Source of the DNA: JANPPS01 sp031428635
GTDB lineage: Bacteria; Pseudomonadota; Alphaproteobacteria; Acetobacterales; Acetobacteraceae
NCBI GenBank assembly: GCA_031428635.1
Contig: JANPPS010000184.1
Coordinates: 1 to 28,086 of the forward strand
DNA: 28,086 nt
Direction of reading: 5' to 3'
Part shown: piece by piece, positions 7,964 through 16,659 of the stretch
How positions within the stretch are numbered: position 1 is the stretch's first letter
Layout of the letters: the number at the start of each line of letters is the position of its first letter
The notes under the pieces: model-generated
Databases searched by the model: none
What the model saw: only the letters and a program-made list of their open reading frames with translations
Told to the model about the DNA's origin: nothing
Position numbers and translations under genes: made by a program

Positions 7964-7980
7964 GCGGGACGTAGCCCCGC
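7964..7980 (+). terminator. Possible weak terminator hairpin after tyrS
   Basis: GCGGG (7964-7968) and CCCGC (7976-7980) form a five-pair GC stem with a seven-base loop, ten bases after the tyrS stop. There is no following T run. The remaining bases to the amidase start at 8198 contain nothing else I can identify; a minus-strand open frame there is antisense to the amidase and was rejected. Confidence 0.3.
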
Positions 7981-8197
7981 CCGCGTGAGCGAGGCTGTAC
8001 GGGCCAACATCGCAGCAGCTCCCGTCGCGTGAGCCAATGCGACCCTCTTCATTCTGACCCGCTATGCCGGCTTCAGTGTAGCCTGCCCCGATCTACGCCA
8101 GTGCACACCATCCAACGCGACCACTGGCGCCGCAGGCGGGTTCGGATTGCCGTAGTCGCGCTTGCATAGCCGCCTGCCACCCTGCACCGTGCCGGTC

Positions 8198-9367
8198 ATG
8201 AAACCATCCTCGACCGAGCCCTTCCTACCCGGCCCCCGCGTACACATCGCGGGGGCGCCGGGCGGCCCGCTGCATGACCTGACCTTCGCCGCCAAAGACC
8301 TGTTCGACATCGCCGGGCACCCGACTGGGGCCGGTAGCCCGGACTGGGCGCTGGCGCATGCCATCCCCACCCGCCATGCCTGGGCCGTGCAAACGCTGCT
8401 GGACGCCGGTGCGGCATTGGTGGGTAAGACAGTCACGGACGAGATCTCGCTGGGTATCCTCGGCGAAAACCGGTTCGACGGCACGCCGCTCAACCCGGCC
8501 GCGCCGGACCGGGTGCCGGGCGGGTCCAGCTCCGGCTCGGCGTCGGCTGTCGCATCCGGGCTGTGCGATACCGCACTCGGTACGGATACGGGCGGGTCGG
8601 TACGGGTCCCGGCCAGCTTTTGCGGCCTGTTCGGCATCCGGCCCACCCATGGACGGGTCCCCGTGGACGGCATGCTGCCCCAGGCGCCGACATCGGACAC
8701 GACCGGCTGGTTCGCGCGGGACGGTGCGATTTTCGCCCGGGTATCGGCCGTCATGCTGGGTGAGGGCATTCCGGACGGCTTGCCCAACCGACTATTGCGC
8801 GCGACCGACGCCTTCGGGTTTGCGGGCGCCGCCATGATCCAGGCGCTGGCCCCCATGGTCCGGCGCCTGGAACAGCTTATTGGCCCGGCCCAGGACGAGA
8901 TCATGGCACCACCCGGCCTGATCGCGTGGGCACGCGCCCAGCGCACGCTGCAACCGGTCGAAGCGTACGAGACATTCCGGCCATGGATCGAGGCGTATAA
9001 CCCGCGCTTTGCCTACAGCGTCGCCCGTGGCCTTGCACTCACCGCGGCTATCCCGCCGGCAGAGCGCGACTGGGCGGCGCTCACCCGGCAGGAGGCGCGG
9101 GGTCGGATGGCGTACATGATGCCGCCGGGTACAATACTGTGCCTGCCTACGACGCCATTTCCCGCCCCGCCGCGGGGCTTGCCGCTGACGGAGATGGAGG
9201 CGGTTCGGGCACAGATCGGCTGCCTATGTGCGCACGGCGGGCTGGCTGGGCATCCACAAATCAGCCTACCGGGTGGGCTACTGGACGGCATGCCCGTCGG
9301 CCTGAGCATCATCGGCGCCCGCGGATCCGACGCGCAGCTGGTTGCCGTGGCCCGCGCATGGAAATGA
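8198..9367 (+). CDS. Amidase, AMI1-like member of the amidase-signature family
   Basis: A 389-residue Ser-Ser-Lys amidohydrolase. The catalytic lysine is K33 (TFAAKDLFD), the bridging serine is S110 in the stretch PGGSSSGSASAVA, and the nucleophile is S134 in TDTGGSVRVPAS. The spacing and the flanking segments (DEISLGILGENRFDGTPLNP, FGIRPTHGRVPVDG, DTTGWFARD) closely resemble plant AMI1 (indole-3-acetamide hydrolase) as I remember it, so a small amide substrate is likely. The exact substrate is not shown. The ATG at 8198 was chosen over an upstream frame start at 8162 because the family begins near here. The stop overlaps the next gene's ATG (ATGA). No GatC/HpxX-like small subunit is adjacent. 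Confidence 0.85.
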   Translation: MKPSSTEPFLPGPRVHIAGAPGGPLHDLTFAAKDLFDIAGHPTGAGSPDWALAHAIPTRHAWAVQTLLDAGAALVGKTVTDEISLGILGENRFDGTPLNPAAPDRVPGGSSSGSASAVASGLCDTALGTDTGGSVRVPASFCGLFGIRPTHGRVPVDGMLPQAPTSDTTGWFARDGAIFARVSAVMLGEGIPDGLPNRLLRATDAFGFAGAAMIQALAPMVRRLEQLIGPAQDEIMAPPGLIAWARAQRTLQPVEAYETFRPWIEAYNPRFAYSVARGLALTAAIPPAERDWAALTRQEARGRMAYMMPPGTILCLPTTPFPAPPRGLPLTEMEAVRAQIGCLCAHGGLAGHPQISLPGGLLDGMPVGLSIIGARGSDAQLVAVARAWK

Positions 9368-9756
9368 ACCTACCGGCGGTGGTGGCCGAGATTACGGCGC
9401 TGTTCGAGCAGTACGAGCAGGCGTTGATCGACCGCGACGTGGCCGTGCTGGACGCCACGTTCTGGAACAGCCCGCACACGATCCGGTACGCGATGCATGA
9501 GAACGGCTATGGCTTCGCCGCCATCCATGCCCACCGCGTCGCCCGTCCGCCGGGGCCGGGTATCAAGGGCGCACGCCGCCGGCTGGAGGTACTGACCCTG
9601 GGGTACGACATCGCGACGGTAAATCTGGAGTTCGACCTCCGCGGTGCGCCCGGACGGGTCGGCCGGCAAAGCCAAACCTGGGTCCGTCTACCGGACGCCG
9701 GCTGGAAGGTCGTCACGGCCCATGTGTCGGTTCAGGACCTCGTCGCACCGTGGTGA
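9364..9756 (+). CDS. HpxZ/AtzH-like protein (DUF3225)
   Basis: A 130-residue protein of the NTF2-like fold family that contains HpxZ (oxalurate catabolism) and AtzH. Recognisable parts are ITALFEQYEQALIDRDVAVL, the FWNSPHTIRYAMHENGYGF block, and RVGRQSQTWVRLPDAGWKVV followed by AHVS. The ATG at 9364 overlaps the amidase TGA, which fits translational coupling; an ATG at 9358 would add two residues. In known pathways this family always accompanies an amidase: atzD-E-H-F for cyanuric acid and hpxWXYZ for oxamate/oxalurate. Its role there is supportive or still uncertain. Pairing with an AMI1-like amidase suggests it helps that enzyme or processes the same compound. Confidence 0.85.
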   Translation: MNLPAVVAEITALFEQYEQALIDRDVAVLDATFWNSPHTIRYAMHENGYGFAAIHAHRVARPPGPGIKGARRRLEVLTLGYDIATVNLEFDLRGAPGRVGRQSQTWVRLPDAGWKVVTAHVSVQDLVAPW

Positions 9757-9762
9757 TAAAAC

Positions 9763-9945
9763 TTATGTCCAAAACCACCGGAATACGCCGTCCATGAACG
9801 GCATGGCGTCTGTGACTATCCGGGCGGCACGCGCGGCGATCGGCAGGTCCGGCCGCAAGGCATGCCCGATGAATACCATCACCACGCAGGCCGCCGCGAG
9901 CCAAACAGCCCCACGAAAGAAAACGTGTACCGAACGGTCGTACAA
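9763..9945 (-). CDS. Small single-pass membrane protein, unrecognised
   Basis: A 60-residue frame initiated by TTG at 9945-9943. A strong ribosome binding site, GGGGAGG, sits five bases before the TTG, which is why I accept this short frame. Residues 12-28 (AVWLAAACVVMVFIGHA) form one likely transmembrane helix; the rest ends DAMPFMDGVFRWFWT. I recognise no family. It follows the haloacid dehalogenase on the same strand after 71 bases and converges on the HpxZ-like gene with a six-base gap. It could be the last gene of the AsmA-dehalogenase unit or have its own promoter in the AT-rich gap before it. Confidence 0.5.
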   Translation of the reverse strand: MYDRSVHVFFRGAVWLAAACVVMVFIGHALRPDLPIAARAARIVTDAMPFMDGVFRWFWT

Positions 9946-9980
9946 TGAAGCCTCCCCGGCTTATGTCCCGACCAACGGTA

Positions 9981-10028
9981 CCTTAGTTAATTTCTGTTAA
10001 CAAACTTATTGTGAACTCAAAACAATAA
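9981..10028. other. AT-rich gap with inverted repeat around the dehalogenase stop
   Basis: This stretch is far more AT-rich than its surroundings. TTATTG at 10006-10011 and CAATAA at 10023-10028 form a six-base inverted repeat with an 11-base loop that contains the dehalogenase stop codon. GTTAA at 9986-9990 and TTAAC at 9997-10001 form a second, shorter repeat. On the minus strand TTCACA is a possible -35 for the small gene downstream, but no good -10 follows at the proper spacing, so a promoter here is only a suggestion. Confidence 0.3.
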
Positions 10029-10718
10029 ACACGTGGCTAGAGCCTCGATATCGGCGGCGACAATGTCCCAATCGCCCTCCGGCCCGAAATCCCGACTTTG
10101 GTGCGGCCCGTATTCCGTTGGGCGGGAGATGAAGGCGGTGCCAAGGCCGAGGCGCTGGGCCGCCGCCAGGTCGCTATTATGAGCCGCACACAGCATCACT
10201 TCGGCGGGATTGAGGGATAACAGGCGGCACGCACCCAAGTAGACCTCGGCGTCCGGCTTGTACCGGCCGAATACCTCGGCGCACAGAATGACGTCCCACG
10301 GCAGCCCGGTTGCACGTGCCATGTCGACCAGCAAGGCCACATTACCATTACTCAGCGGGCTCAGAATATAATCGCGCCGCAACGCTTGCAGGCCGGACAC
10401 GCTGTCGGGCCAGGGGCGCAGCCGATGCCAGCCGCGGTTGACGTGGTCCATTTCTGCGTCACTCAGGCCGATGACGCCGAAGTCGGGCGCGATGCGATCG
10501 AGTGACCGGCGATGCAGTGCGTCCAGGTTCATCCACGGCAGCACGCCCTGCCGGACTTCATCCATCGACGGCGCGTACGCCCCGCGCCACGCGTCGACCA
10601 GACCAACCCAATCCGCGTTTGGCAGCCGCTCCGCACCCCAGGCCGACAGATCCTGCGTCAGGCTCGTCCGCCAGTCGACGACCGTTCCGAACACATCGAA
10701 AAGCAGCGCCTTCACCAT
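10017..10718 (-). CDS. Haloacid dehalogenase, type II (HAD superfamily)
   Basis: A 233-residue HAD hydrolase that would turn (S)-2-haloacids into (R)-2-hydroxyacids if the type II assignment holds. The nucleophile is D8 in LLFDVFGTVVDWR; the WR after the motif is typical of type II enzymes. The SNGN motif, the lysine in GRYKPDAEVY and the HNSDLAAAQRLG motif with its aspartate follow in the usual order. A GAGGA ribosome binding site lies about ten bases before the ATG at 10718. It starts 17 bases after the AsmA-like gene ends, so the two are probably co-transcribed. Many proteins of this subfamily in non-degraders have no proven substrate, so general phosphatase or dehalogenase activity stays open. 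Confidence 0.85.
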   Translation of the reverse strand: MVKALLFDVFGTVVDWRTSLTQDLSAWGAERLPNADWVGLVDAWRGAYAPSMDEVRQGVLPWMNLDALHRRSLDRIAPDFGVIGLSDAEMDHVNRGWHRLRPWPDSVSGLQALRRDYILSPLSNGNVALLVDMARATGLPWDVILCAEVFGRYKPDAEVYLGACRLLSLNPAEVMLCAAHNSDLAAAQRLGLGTAFISRPTEYGPHQSRDFGPEGDWDIVAADIEALATCLLF

Positions 10719-10735
10719 CGTCCCATTTCCTCAGC

Positions 10736-13700
10736 TTAGTTAAATAATCGGAACAGCCGCCGCGCGAGCCCCGGCGTCAATACCGATAACGGATTGACCA
10801 TAACGGATGGGTTAGCGAACGGCCCACGAACACTGAAGCCCACCGCAAACAGCCCGCCCCCCTGCTCCGGACTGAATAGCCGGCCCACCAGCGGCACACG
10901 ACCCAGCGCTGCGTTCAACACATACAGCGGCACCACCGTCCCGGTCAGGTCCAGGGTGCTACCGTCTATATTCACAACACCTTTGGCTGTAAGGCCTAGC
11001 GACGCGCTAGACGCCTGGCTCTCCCCCAGGTGAACTGTCTTACCATTCCAGACGAACGGTGCGATCAGGCGCGAGAACTGCAGGCCCGGACCGCTGAGCG
11101 CCTCCGGAATCCCATACAGGCTCAGCGCTTGCAAAATCTTACCCATGATCGGCGCGTCGCGGACATGAAACGCGCTAATATCCATTGTCCCATCGAGCGG
11201 GCTATCGGGCTTACGGTCGTCGAATTGACCGTCGATCGCCAGCGCGCCGCCTACCAGGCTGCTGGTCACGCCGAGGCTACGCAGCACCGCCCCGCCATCC
11301 GCACTACGCACCGTCAACCGCCGACCCGGTCCGCCTGGGACGATCTGAGCCTGCAACCGCTCCGGCCCGGTCGTCTGCATCCGCAGCGCGCGCAGCTGGG
11401 TGCCATCATACTCGGCATGGGCGCTGACGCCCGTAAACATCGACCCGGCCAGTAGCCGGACAGTGTCGAACCGCAGATCGACCACGAACGGACCGGGCTT
11501 GGACGCAGACGAGCCCGAACCGCCCAAATCGCCCAGCTCCTTCGACAGGTCCAGCATCGTACCCTGCAGCTGCGCCCGGATCGTACCGCCCACGCCTGCC
11601 GGTAAATCGACCACGCCCGCGGCCCGGGTCTGTCCGATCTGTACGCGGGCCAGCACCAGCCGCGACGGAGTGTCGCCGACCATCTCCGCCATTCCGTCGA
11701 TCAGCAGGCCCGACCCCTCAACATGCAGGGCCGGTATGCCGGTCAGGTGATCGTCCTTCACCTGCACAGTCGCGGTCGCGCCGGCGCCGGCGCCGGGCTC
11801 CTTGCGCCACCCCAATAGCCGAAGCTGAGCCTGGGCGAGGTCGGCGGCGACCTGGATCGTGGCGCCCTGCCCCTCCCGCTCCGTCAGCTCGGCCATGACG
11901 CCCAGCGAGCCACCGGTGAAGATGGCGCCCGCCTCCAGCCCGGCGTCGGCCAGCTGGCGGGGTGTGGCGCGGCCATTCAGGGTCGCGGTCTGCGTCACGT
12001 GCCCCGGGGGCCCCGCCCGGAAATCCATCGTCACCGCCGCCTGGGACGGTACGCCGGCCACGTACGCGTTGCCCGACGCACGCAGGCCATTCTGCGTTAC
12101 GTCGAAGTCGATTTGGCCGTGATCGATGTCGCGGCCGGCCACCAGGCCGCCCAATCGCAATGCCGTCAGCTGCCCCGCCGCGTGAATGCCAACCTGCTCG
12201 GCCTGCAAATCGGCCTCTAGCGGCAACGTTATCTCCAACCGGGCGCGGACGACGCCGGCCGGGCGTTCGATCGGGATCGGATGCTTGCTGAGCAGCTCGA
12301 GACGGGGGTTCTTCAGCAGAGTCAGCATCTCGGGCACGGATCCATTGGCGATTTCGGCCACGACGGACAAGTCCTGATCCTTGACCGACAGGCCAGTGAT
12401 CCGGACCAGGCCGTTGGTCAGCGGAATTGCGCCCTGGCGGGCGGTGGGGACCCGGACCTCGATCACGTCCGGCCCGGTCATCGTAAGCGTCGCCTGAGCG
12501 TGCTGCACGGGCGGTACGGGGCGCAGCCAGGCTACGGTGACATCGTCCCCCTGCACCGACACGTTCAGCGCCGTGATGGCGGGCCGGGTTCCGTCGGTCT
12601 GAATCGAGCCGGCAAATCGCGCGTGGCCATCCCGCGCTATGCCGCCGCTGATGTTCTCGACGATCCAGGGCCGGGCGTTGCCCTCCCACGCCTTAGGCCA
12701 GAACTGGGATAGGTCAGCCAGTGCTATGCGATCGAGCGCCAGGGTACCCTGCGCCGTCACCCGCTCCTCGTCCCGCCCGGCCTGCGCGGTTAAATTTGCG
12801 ACCGTGGTGGCGCCGGCCGCGGACGCGACGGTCACCGTGGCACGCCGCACGTCGACCCGGGTGGGCCGTAGATCGTTGCCGGCCCAGGCGCCCGTCATGT
12901 CGAAGTCCAGCGCCCGGAACGGCAGGGGCACGCCATTCACCACCAGCCGGCCCGGTCCCATCGTCGCCTGCGCCGCCGCCGCCGCCGGCATCAGCGCGGG
13001 TGTGAGCGTGAGCGTGGCATGCATCCCGATCTGCCCTGCTGTGCCCGCCAGATGCGGCATCCCGGCCAGCAGCGACGTGAGCTCGGTCGGCGCTGCAACC
13101 AGATCGATTTGCGTCGCCTGCTCCGTCACCTTTGCCGTCACGGTTACGTCGGCGGCGGTGCCGGTTTGGGCCAGGTGCATCGTCGCCCGGCCGGTGATGC
13201 CATCACTGTTACGGGTCGCCTCTGCGTCGCCGGATACGCTGAGGGTACCAAGGGCCGGGTCGTCGATCGTGACTGTGGCGTCCTTGATCCGCACGCGCCG
13301 CAGGGTCAGCAGACTGGATGGGAAGTTGGGCGCACCGTCTGTTCCGGGCTGCATTCCGGCGATGTGGACGGTCCCGTCGGCTGCCCGTACCAGCGCCAGA
13401 CGTAGGCCCGTCAGCGTCACGTCGATCGGCTCCGCCCGTCCCTGGGTCAGTGCCGGCATGGCCAGCAGCACCTCCGCCCGATCGACGCCGCCGCCCGGGC
13501 CTGCGGCGTCGGTCAATGCAAATGTCAGCGTCTGCCGATCTGGGCCGGCCCAGCGCATGGTGACGCCGCTGACATGCAGCCCGGCCGGGACGCCGATCGC
13601 CTGAACCAGCGGGCTGATATCCAGCGGGTCGGATTCCAGCCGCAACGCCACCCCCGCCACCAGCAGCGCTCCGGCCAGCAGCAGATTACTAGCAAAACTT

Positions 13701-13810
13701 CCGATCCCCGCCGGCAGGCTCACCGCCATCAACCCGGCGGCCCGCAGCCAAGCCAGCGGCACCGCGCGGGCACAGGCCTGCATCAGTGCTGGCACCCAGC
13801 GTTGACGCAC
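10736..13810 (-). CDS. Giant AsmA-like protein (DUF3971/YhdP-type envelope bridge)
   Basis: About 1024 residues from the GTG at 13810. A GGGGGGAG ribosome binding site sits eight bases before it, and the open frame further upstream is antisense to glnE. One N-terminal membrane anchor is visible near residues 42-60 (LLLAGALLVAGVALRL); the rest is a long periplasmic body of beta-rich repeats. The C-terminal 90 residues carry the AsmA-like C-terminal signature: LDLTGTVVPLYVLNAALGR, PLVGRLF, GGGLFAVGFSVRGP, NPLSVLTPG. YhdP, TamB and related proteins form hydrophobic grooves that move phospholipid between inner and outer membranes; a similar role is likely. It is divergent from glnE with only 26 bases between start codons, so each promoter must lie inside the other gene. 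Confidence 0.85.
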   Translation of the reverse strand: MRQRWVPALMQACARAVPLAWLRAAGLMAVSLPAGIGSFASNLLLAGALLVAGVALRLESDPLDISPLVQAIGVPAGLHVSGVTMRWAGPDRQTLTFALTDAAGPGGGVDRAEVLLAMPALTQGRAEPIDVTLTGLRLALVRAADGTVHIAGMQPGTDGAPNFPSSLLTLRRVRIKDATVTIDDPALGTLSVSGDAEATRNSDGITGRATMHLAQTGTAADVTVTAKVTEQATQIDLVAAPTELTSLLAGMPHLAGTAGQIGMHATLTLTPALMPAAAAAQATMGPGRLVVNGVPLPFRALDFDMTGAWAGNDLRPTRVDVRRATVTVASAAGATTVANLTAQAGRDEERVTAQGTLALDRIALADLSQFWPKAWEGNARPWIVENISGGIARDGHARFAGSIQTDGTRPAITALNVSVQGDDVTVAWLRPVPPVQHAQATLTMTGPDVIEVRVPTARQGAIPLTNGLVRITGLSVKDQDLSVVAEIANGSVPEMLTLLKNPRLELLSKHPIPIERPAGVVRARLEITLPLEADLQAEQVGIHAAGQLTALRLGGLVAGRDIDHGQIDFDVTQNGLRASGNAYVAGVPSQAAVTMDFRAGPPGHVTQTATLNGRATPRQLADAGLEAGAIFTGGSLGVMAELTEREGQGATIQVAADLAQAQLRLLGWRKEPGAGAGATATVQVKDDHLTGIPALHVEGSGLLIDGMAEMVGDTPSRLVLARVQIGQTRAAGVVDLPAGVGGTIRAQLQGTMLDLSKELGDLGGSGSSASKPGPFVVDLRFDTVRLLAGSMFTGVSAHAEYDGTQLRALRMQTTGPERLQAQIVPGGPGRRLTVRSADGGAVLRSLGVTSSLVGGALAIDGQFDDRKPDSPLDGTMDISAFHVRDAPIMGKILQALSLYGIPEALSGPGLQFSRLIAPFVWNGKTVHLGESQASSASLGLTAKGVVNIDGSTLDLTGTVVPLYVLNAALGRVPLVGRLFSPEQGGGLFAVGFSVRGPFANPSVMVNPLSVLTPGLARRLFRLFN

Positions 13811-13836
13811 CCCGCTCACTCCCCCCACGCTACGGC

Positions 13837-16659
13837 ATGAAACATCGCTGGCCGGATCCGGCCGATCCCGCGGCGGCGCAGCGTCTGGCCGACCGCTTTG
13901 CCGCGTTGGGGCCAGACTACGCCGTGTTTGCTGCACAGCACGGTGCGGCTCTGGCGGCATTGGGCGGCAATAGCCCGTTCCTGTCCGACCTGACGCTGCG
14001 GGAGCCGGCAGCGTTGACCGGCGCCCTGGCCAACCCGGGACGCACATTCGATGGCGTATTGAGCCAGTTGCAAGCCACACCGCCCGCGTCGGCCCGGGCC
14101 ACGATCGCGGCGGCGCTGCGCCGGGCCAAGCGACAGGCCGCCCTGATCATCGCCGTAGCCGACCTCAGCGGTGCATGGCCGCTGCACCGCATCACCGGCG
14201 CGCTCACGATTTTGGCCGAGGCCACGCTCCGCCTGGCACTGCAGCACCTGCTGCTCGCCGCCCATGCCGCGCATGAGATCACGCTGCCACACACTCTCGA
14301 TCCCGAGGCCGGGTGCGGCGTCGTGATTTTGGGAATGGGTAAGCTGGGCGCCGGCGAACTGAACTATTCCAGCGATATCGACCTCATCATTCTCTACGAC
14401 CCCGTACAGCATGCCGGTGTGGACGGCCTGTCTGCCCTGTTCACACGGATGGCGCGCAATCTAGTTGCACTCATGGAGGCGCGTGACGCTGACGGTTACG
14501 TGTTCCGGACCGATTTGCGCCTACGCCCTGACCCGTCCGCCACACCGCCCGCCGTGAGCCTCGCCACTGCCATCCCATATTACGAGGCCATGGGCCAGAA
14601 CTGGGAACGGGCGGCCATGACGAAGGCGCGGCCGATTGCCGGGGATTTGGCGCTCGGCACCGCCTTTCTTGACGCGATCCGGCCGTTCATCTGGCGGCGC
14701 GGCCTCGACTTTGCGGCCATCGCCGACATCGGCGCCATGAAGCACCGCATCGACGCGCATCGCCCTGTCGCTGCCGCACTGGCCGGATTAGACGTGAAAC
14801 TGGCCCCGGGCGGCATACGGGAGATCGAGTTCGTAGCGCAGACCCTGCAACTGGTCTGGGGCGGGCGGGCGCCGGGTCTACGCGACCGGACCACCGTGGG
14901 CGCGCTACGTCGCCTGGTGGGGGCTGGCCGGCTGGCGCGGCGGGCGGCGGCGGAGCTGATCGTCGCCTACCGCGTTTTACGCACCGTTGAGCACCGGCTG
15001 CAGATGGTCGCCGACCGGCAAACGCATAGCCTGCCGGAGGGGGAGGCGCTGGACCGGTTTGCGGTCTTCATGGGTTGCGCAGACCAGGACGGGCTGGCGA
15101 CGCTGCTGGATTTGCACATGGGCCGGGTGCGCCGCTGGTACGCGGACGTATTCGCGGACGTGCCGGCGGGGGTCAGCACGCTGGACCTGACGGGCACGGA
15201 TATTCCAGTGGCGACGGTTGCCGCGCTGCACGCAATGGGGTTTCGGGAGGCGGCCAGCATGGTGGCGGTTCTGCGCGGCTGGCAATCCGGGCGGTTGCGG
15301 GCGTTGCGAACCGGACGGGCGCGCGAGTTAATGGACACCGTTCTACCGACCCTGTTGCCGGCGCTCGGACGGCAGCCGGACCCCGACGCGGCATTCGGCC
15401 GGTTCGACTCGCTGCTTGCCCGCTTACCCGCCGGGGTCGGACTGCTGTCGATGCTGACCCGCAACCCGCCGCTGCTGGACCGGATCGCCGGCGTGCTCGG
15501 CGCGTCACCGCATCTGGCGGATTATCTGGCACAGGTGCCGTCGGCGCTGGAGGGCCTGATCGACCCCGGGCCTGGCTCGCCCGATCTGGCCGCAACACTG
15601 CGCCACCAGTTGCTGGATGCCCGCACGCTGGAGGATCAGGTGGGCATCACCCGCCGCATGGTCCGCGCCGAGGATTTTCGCCTATCCGTCGCGCAAATGG
15701 AAAGCGTGATTGACGTCGACGTGGCCGGTACGCTGCGGACCGCGTTGGCCGATGCGGCGCAGGAGGCGCTACTGCCGGCGGTGCTGGGCGAACTGGCGGT
15801 GCGGCATGGCTGGGTACGGGGCGGGGCGATAGCCGTGGTGGCGTTGGGTAAGGCCGGCGGGCGGGAAATGATGGCCGGGTCGGACCTCGACATTATGCTG
15901 GTCTACTCGATACCGACCCAGGCCACCGATAGCGACGGCGCCCGGCCGATACCCGCCAGCCAATGGTACACCCGCGCGGCACATGCGTACGTGGCCGCGC
16001 TAACCGCCCGCGGGCCAGAGGGACCGTTATACAACGTCGACATGCGGCTACGTCCGTCCGGCAATAAGGGCCCGGTGGCGGTGTCGTTGCCGGCGTTCGT
16101 CCGCTACCACGCCGAAAGCGCTTGGACGTGGGAACGGATGGCGCTGACCCGGGCGAGAGTAGTGGCAGGCGGCCCCGCGATCCGCACGCGCGTCACCCAG
16201 GCGATTGCGGCCGCCATCCTGCGCCCCAGCCCCACGACCCGGGCCGACGCTGCCGCCATGCGGGGGCGCCTGTTGCGCGAGCTGCCGGCCCGCACGCCCT
16301 GGGATGTAAAGCTACAACCGGGCGGCGGTATGGAGGTGGAGTTCATCGCGCAGACCCTGCAGCTCGTGCATGGCGCGGTGCCCGGCGGCCAGTGCACGCG
16401 GGTGGCGCTGGCCGGCCTCGGCGCGGCCGGTCACCTGCCGGAATGGGCGGAGCTGATCGCAGCCGACCGGCTGTGGCGCACGATTCAGAGCATGGTCCGC
16501 ATCACCGCCGGCCGCGGCGCCACAACGTTGCCCGCCGCGGCAGAGGCGGCGATCGCGCGTGCGGTGGGGCTTGATCTCGGCGCACTTCCTGCGACGGTGA
16601 TGCATCGCGCCGCCTTGGTACGGGCCGCGTTCATTCAACATGTAGGGACGCCATCATGA
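13837..16659 (+). CDS. glnE: Bifunctional glutamine synthetase adenylyltransferase/adenylyl-removing enzyme
   Basis: GlnE adds AMP to, and removes it from, a tyrosine of glutamine synthetase in response to PII and glutamine, matching GS activity to nitrogen supply. The 940-residue protein has the two nucleotidyltransferase domains in order. The N-terminal adenylyl-removing domain shows LGAGELNYSSDIDLI with metal ligands D180 and D182. The C-terminal adenylylating domain shows LGKAGGREMMAGSDLDIML with D683 and D685. Repeated partner motifs are RLRPDPSA and RLRPSGNKGP, and GGIREIEFVAQTLQL and GGGMEVEFIAQTLQL. The ATG at 13837 begins near where homologues begin, although no ribosome binding site is clear; a GTG at 13786 is less likely. 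The stop overlaps the bcp ATG by four bases. Confidence 0.95.
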   Translation: MKHRWPDPADPAAAQRLADRFAALGPDYAVFAAQHGAALAALGGNSPFLSDLTLREPAALTGALANPGRTFDGVLSQLQATPPASARATIAAALRRAKRQAALIIAVADLSGAWPLHRITGALTILAEATLRLALQHLLLAAHAAHEITLPHTLDPEAGCGVVILGMGKLGAGELNYSSDIDLIILYDPVQHAGVDGLSALFTRMARNLVALMEARDADGYVFRTDLRLRPDPSATPPAVSLATAIPYYEAMGQNWERAAMTKARPIAGDLALGTAFLDAIRPFIWRRGLDFAAIADIGAMKHRIDAHRPVAAALAGLDVKLAPGGIREIEFVAQTLQLVWGGRAPGLRDRTTVGALRRLVGAGRLARRAAAELIVAYRVLRTVEHRLQMVADRQTHSLPEGEALDRFAVFMGCADQDGLATLLDLHMGRVRRWYADVFADVPAGVSTLDLTGTDIPVATVAALHAMGFREAASMVAVLRGWQSGRLRALRTGRARELMDTVLPTLLPALGRQPDPDAAFGRFDSLLARLPAGVGLLSMLTRNPPLLDRIAGVLGASPHLADYLAQVPSALEGLIDPGPGSPDLAATLRHQLLDARTLEDQVGITRRMVRAEDFRLSVAQMESVIDVDVAGTLRTALADAAQEALLPAVLGELAVRHGWVRGGAIAVVALGKAGGREMMAGSDLDIMLVYSIPTQATDSDGARPIPASQWYTRAAHAYVAALTARGPEGPLYNVDMRLRPSGNKGPVAVSLPAFVRYHAESAWTWERMALTRARVVAGGPAIRTRVTQAIAAAILRPSPTTRADAAAMRGRLLRELPARTPWDVKLQPGGGMEVEFIAQTLQLVHGAVPGGQCTRVALAGLGAAGHLPEWAELIAADRLWRTIQSMVRITAGRGATTLPAAAEAAIARAVGLDLGALPATVMHRAALVRAAFIQHVGTPS

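Noticed and set aside
8062..8946. Minus-strand frame (294 codons) covering the tyrS-amidase gap and the amidase
   Set aside because: Mostly antisense to the amidase motifs. The non-overlapping tail (8062-8197) has no recognisable family or ribosome binding site.
11779..11796. GCCGGC-type tandem repeats
   Set aside because: They encode a Gly-Ala run inside the AsmA-like protein and are ordinary low-complexity coding sequence.
12639..13604. Plus-strand frame (321 codons) opposite the AsmA-like gene
   Set aside because: Composition is typical of an antisense shadow, there is no ribosome binding site, and the opposite strand encodes a continuous AsmA-like protein.
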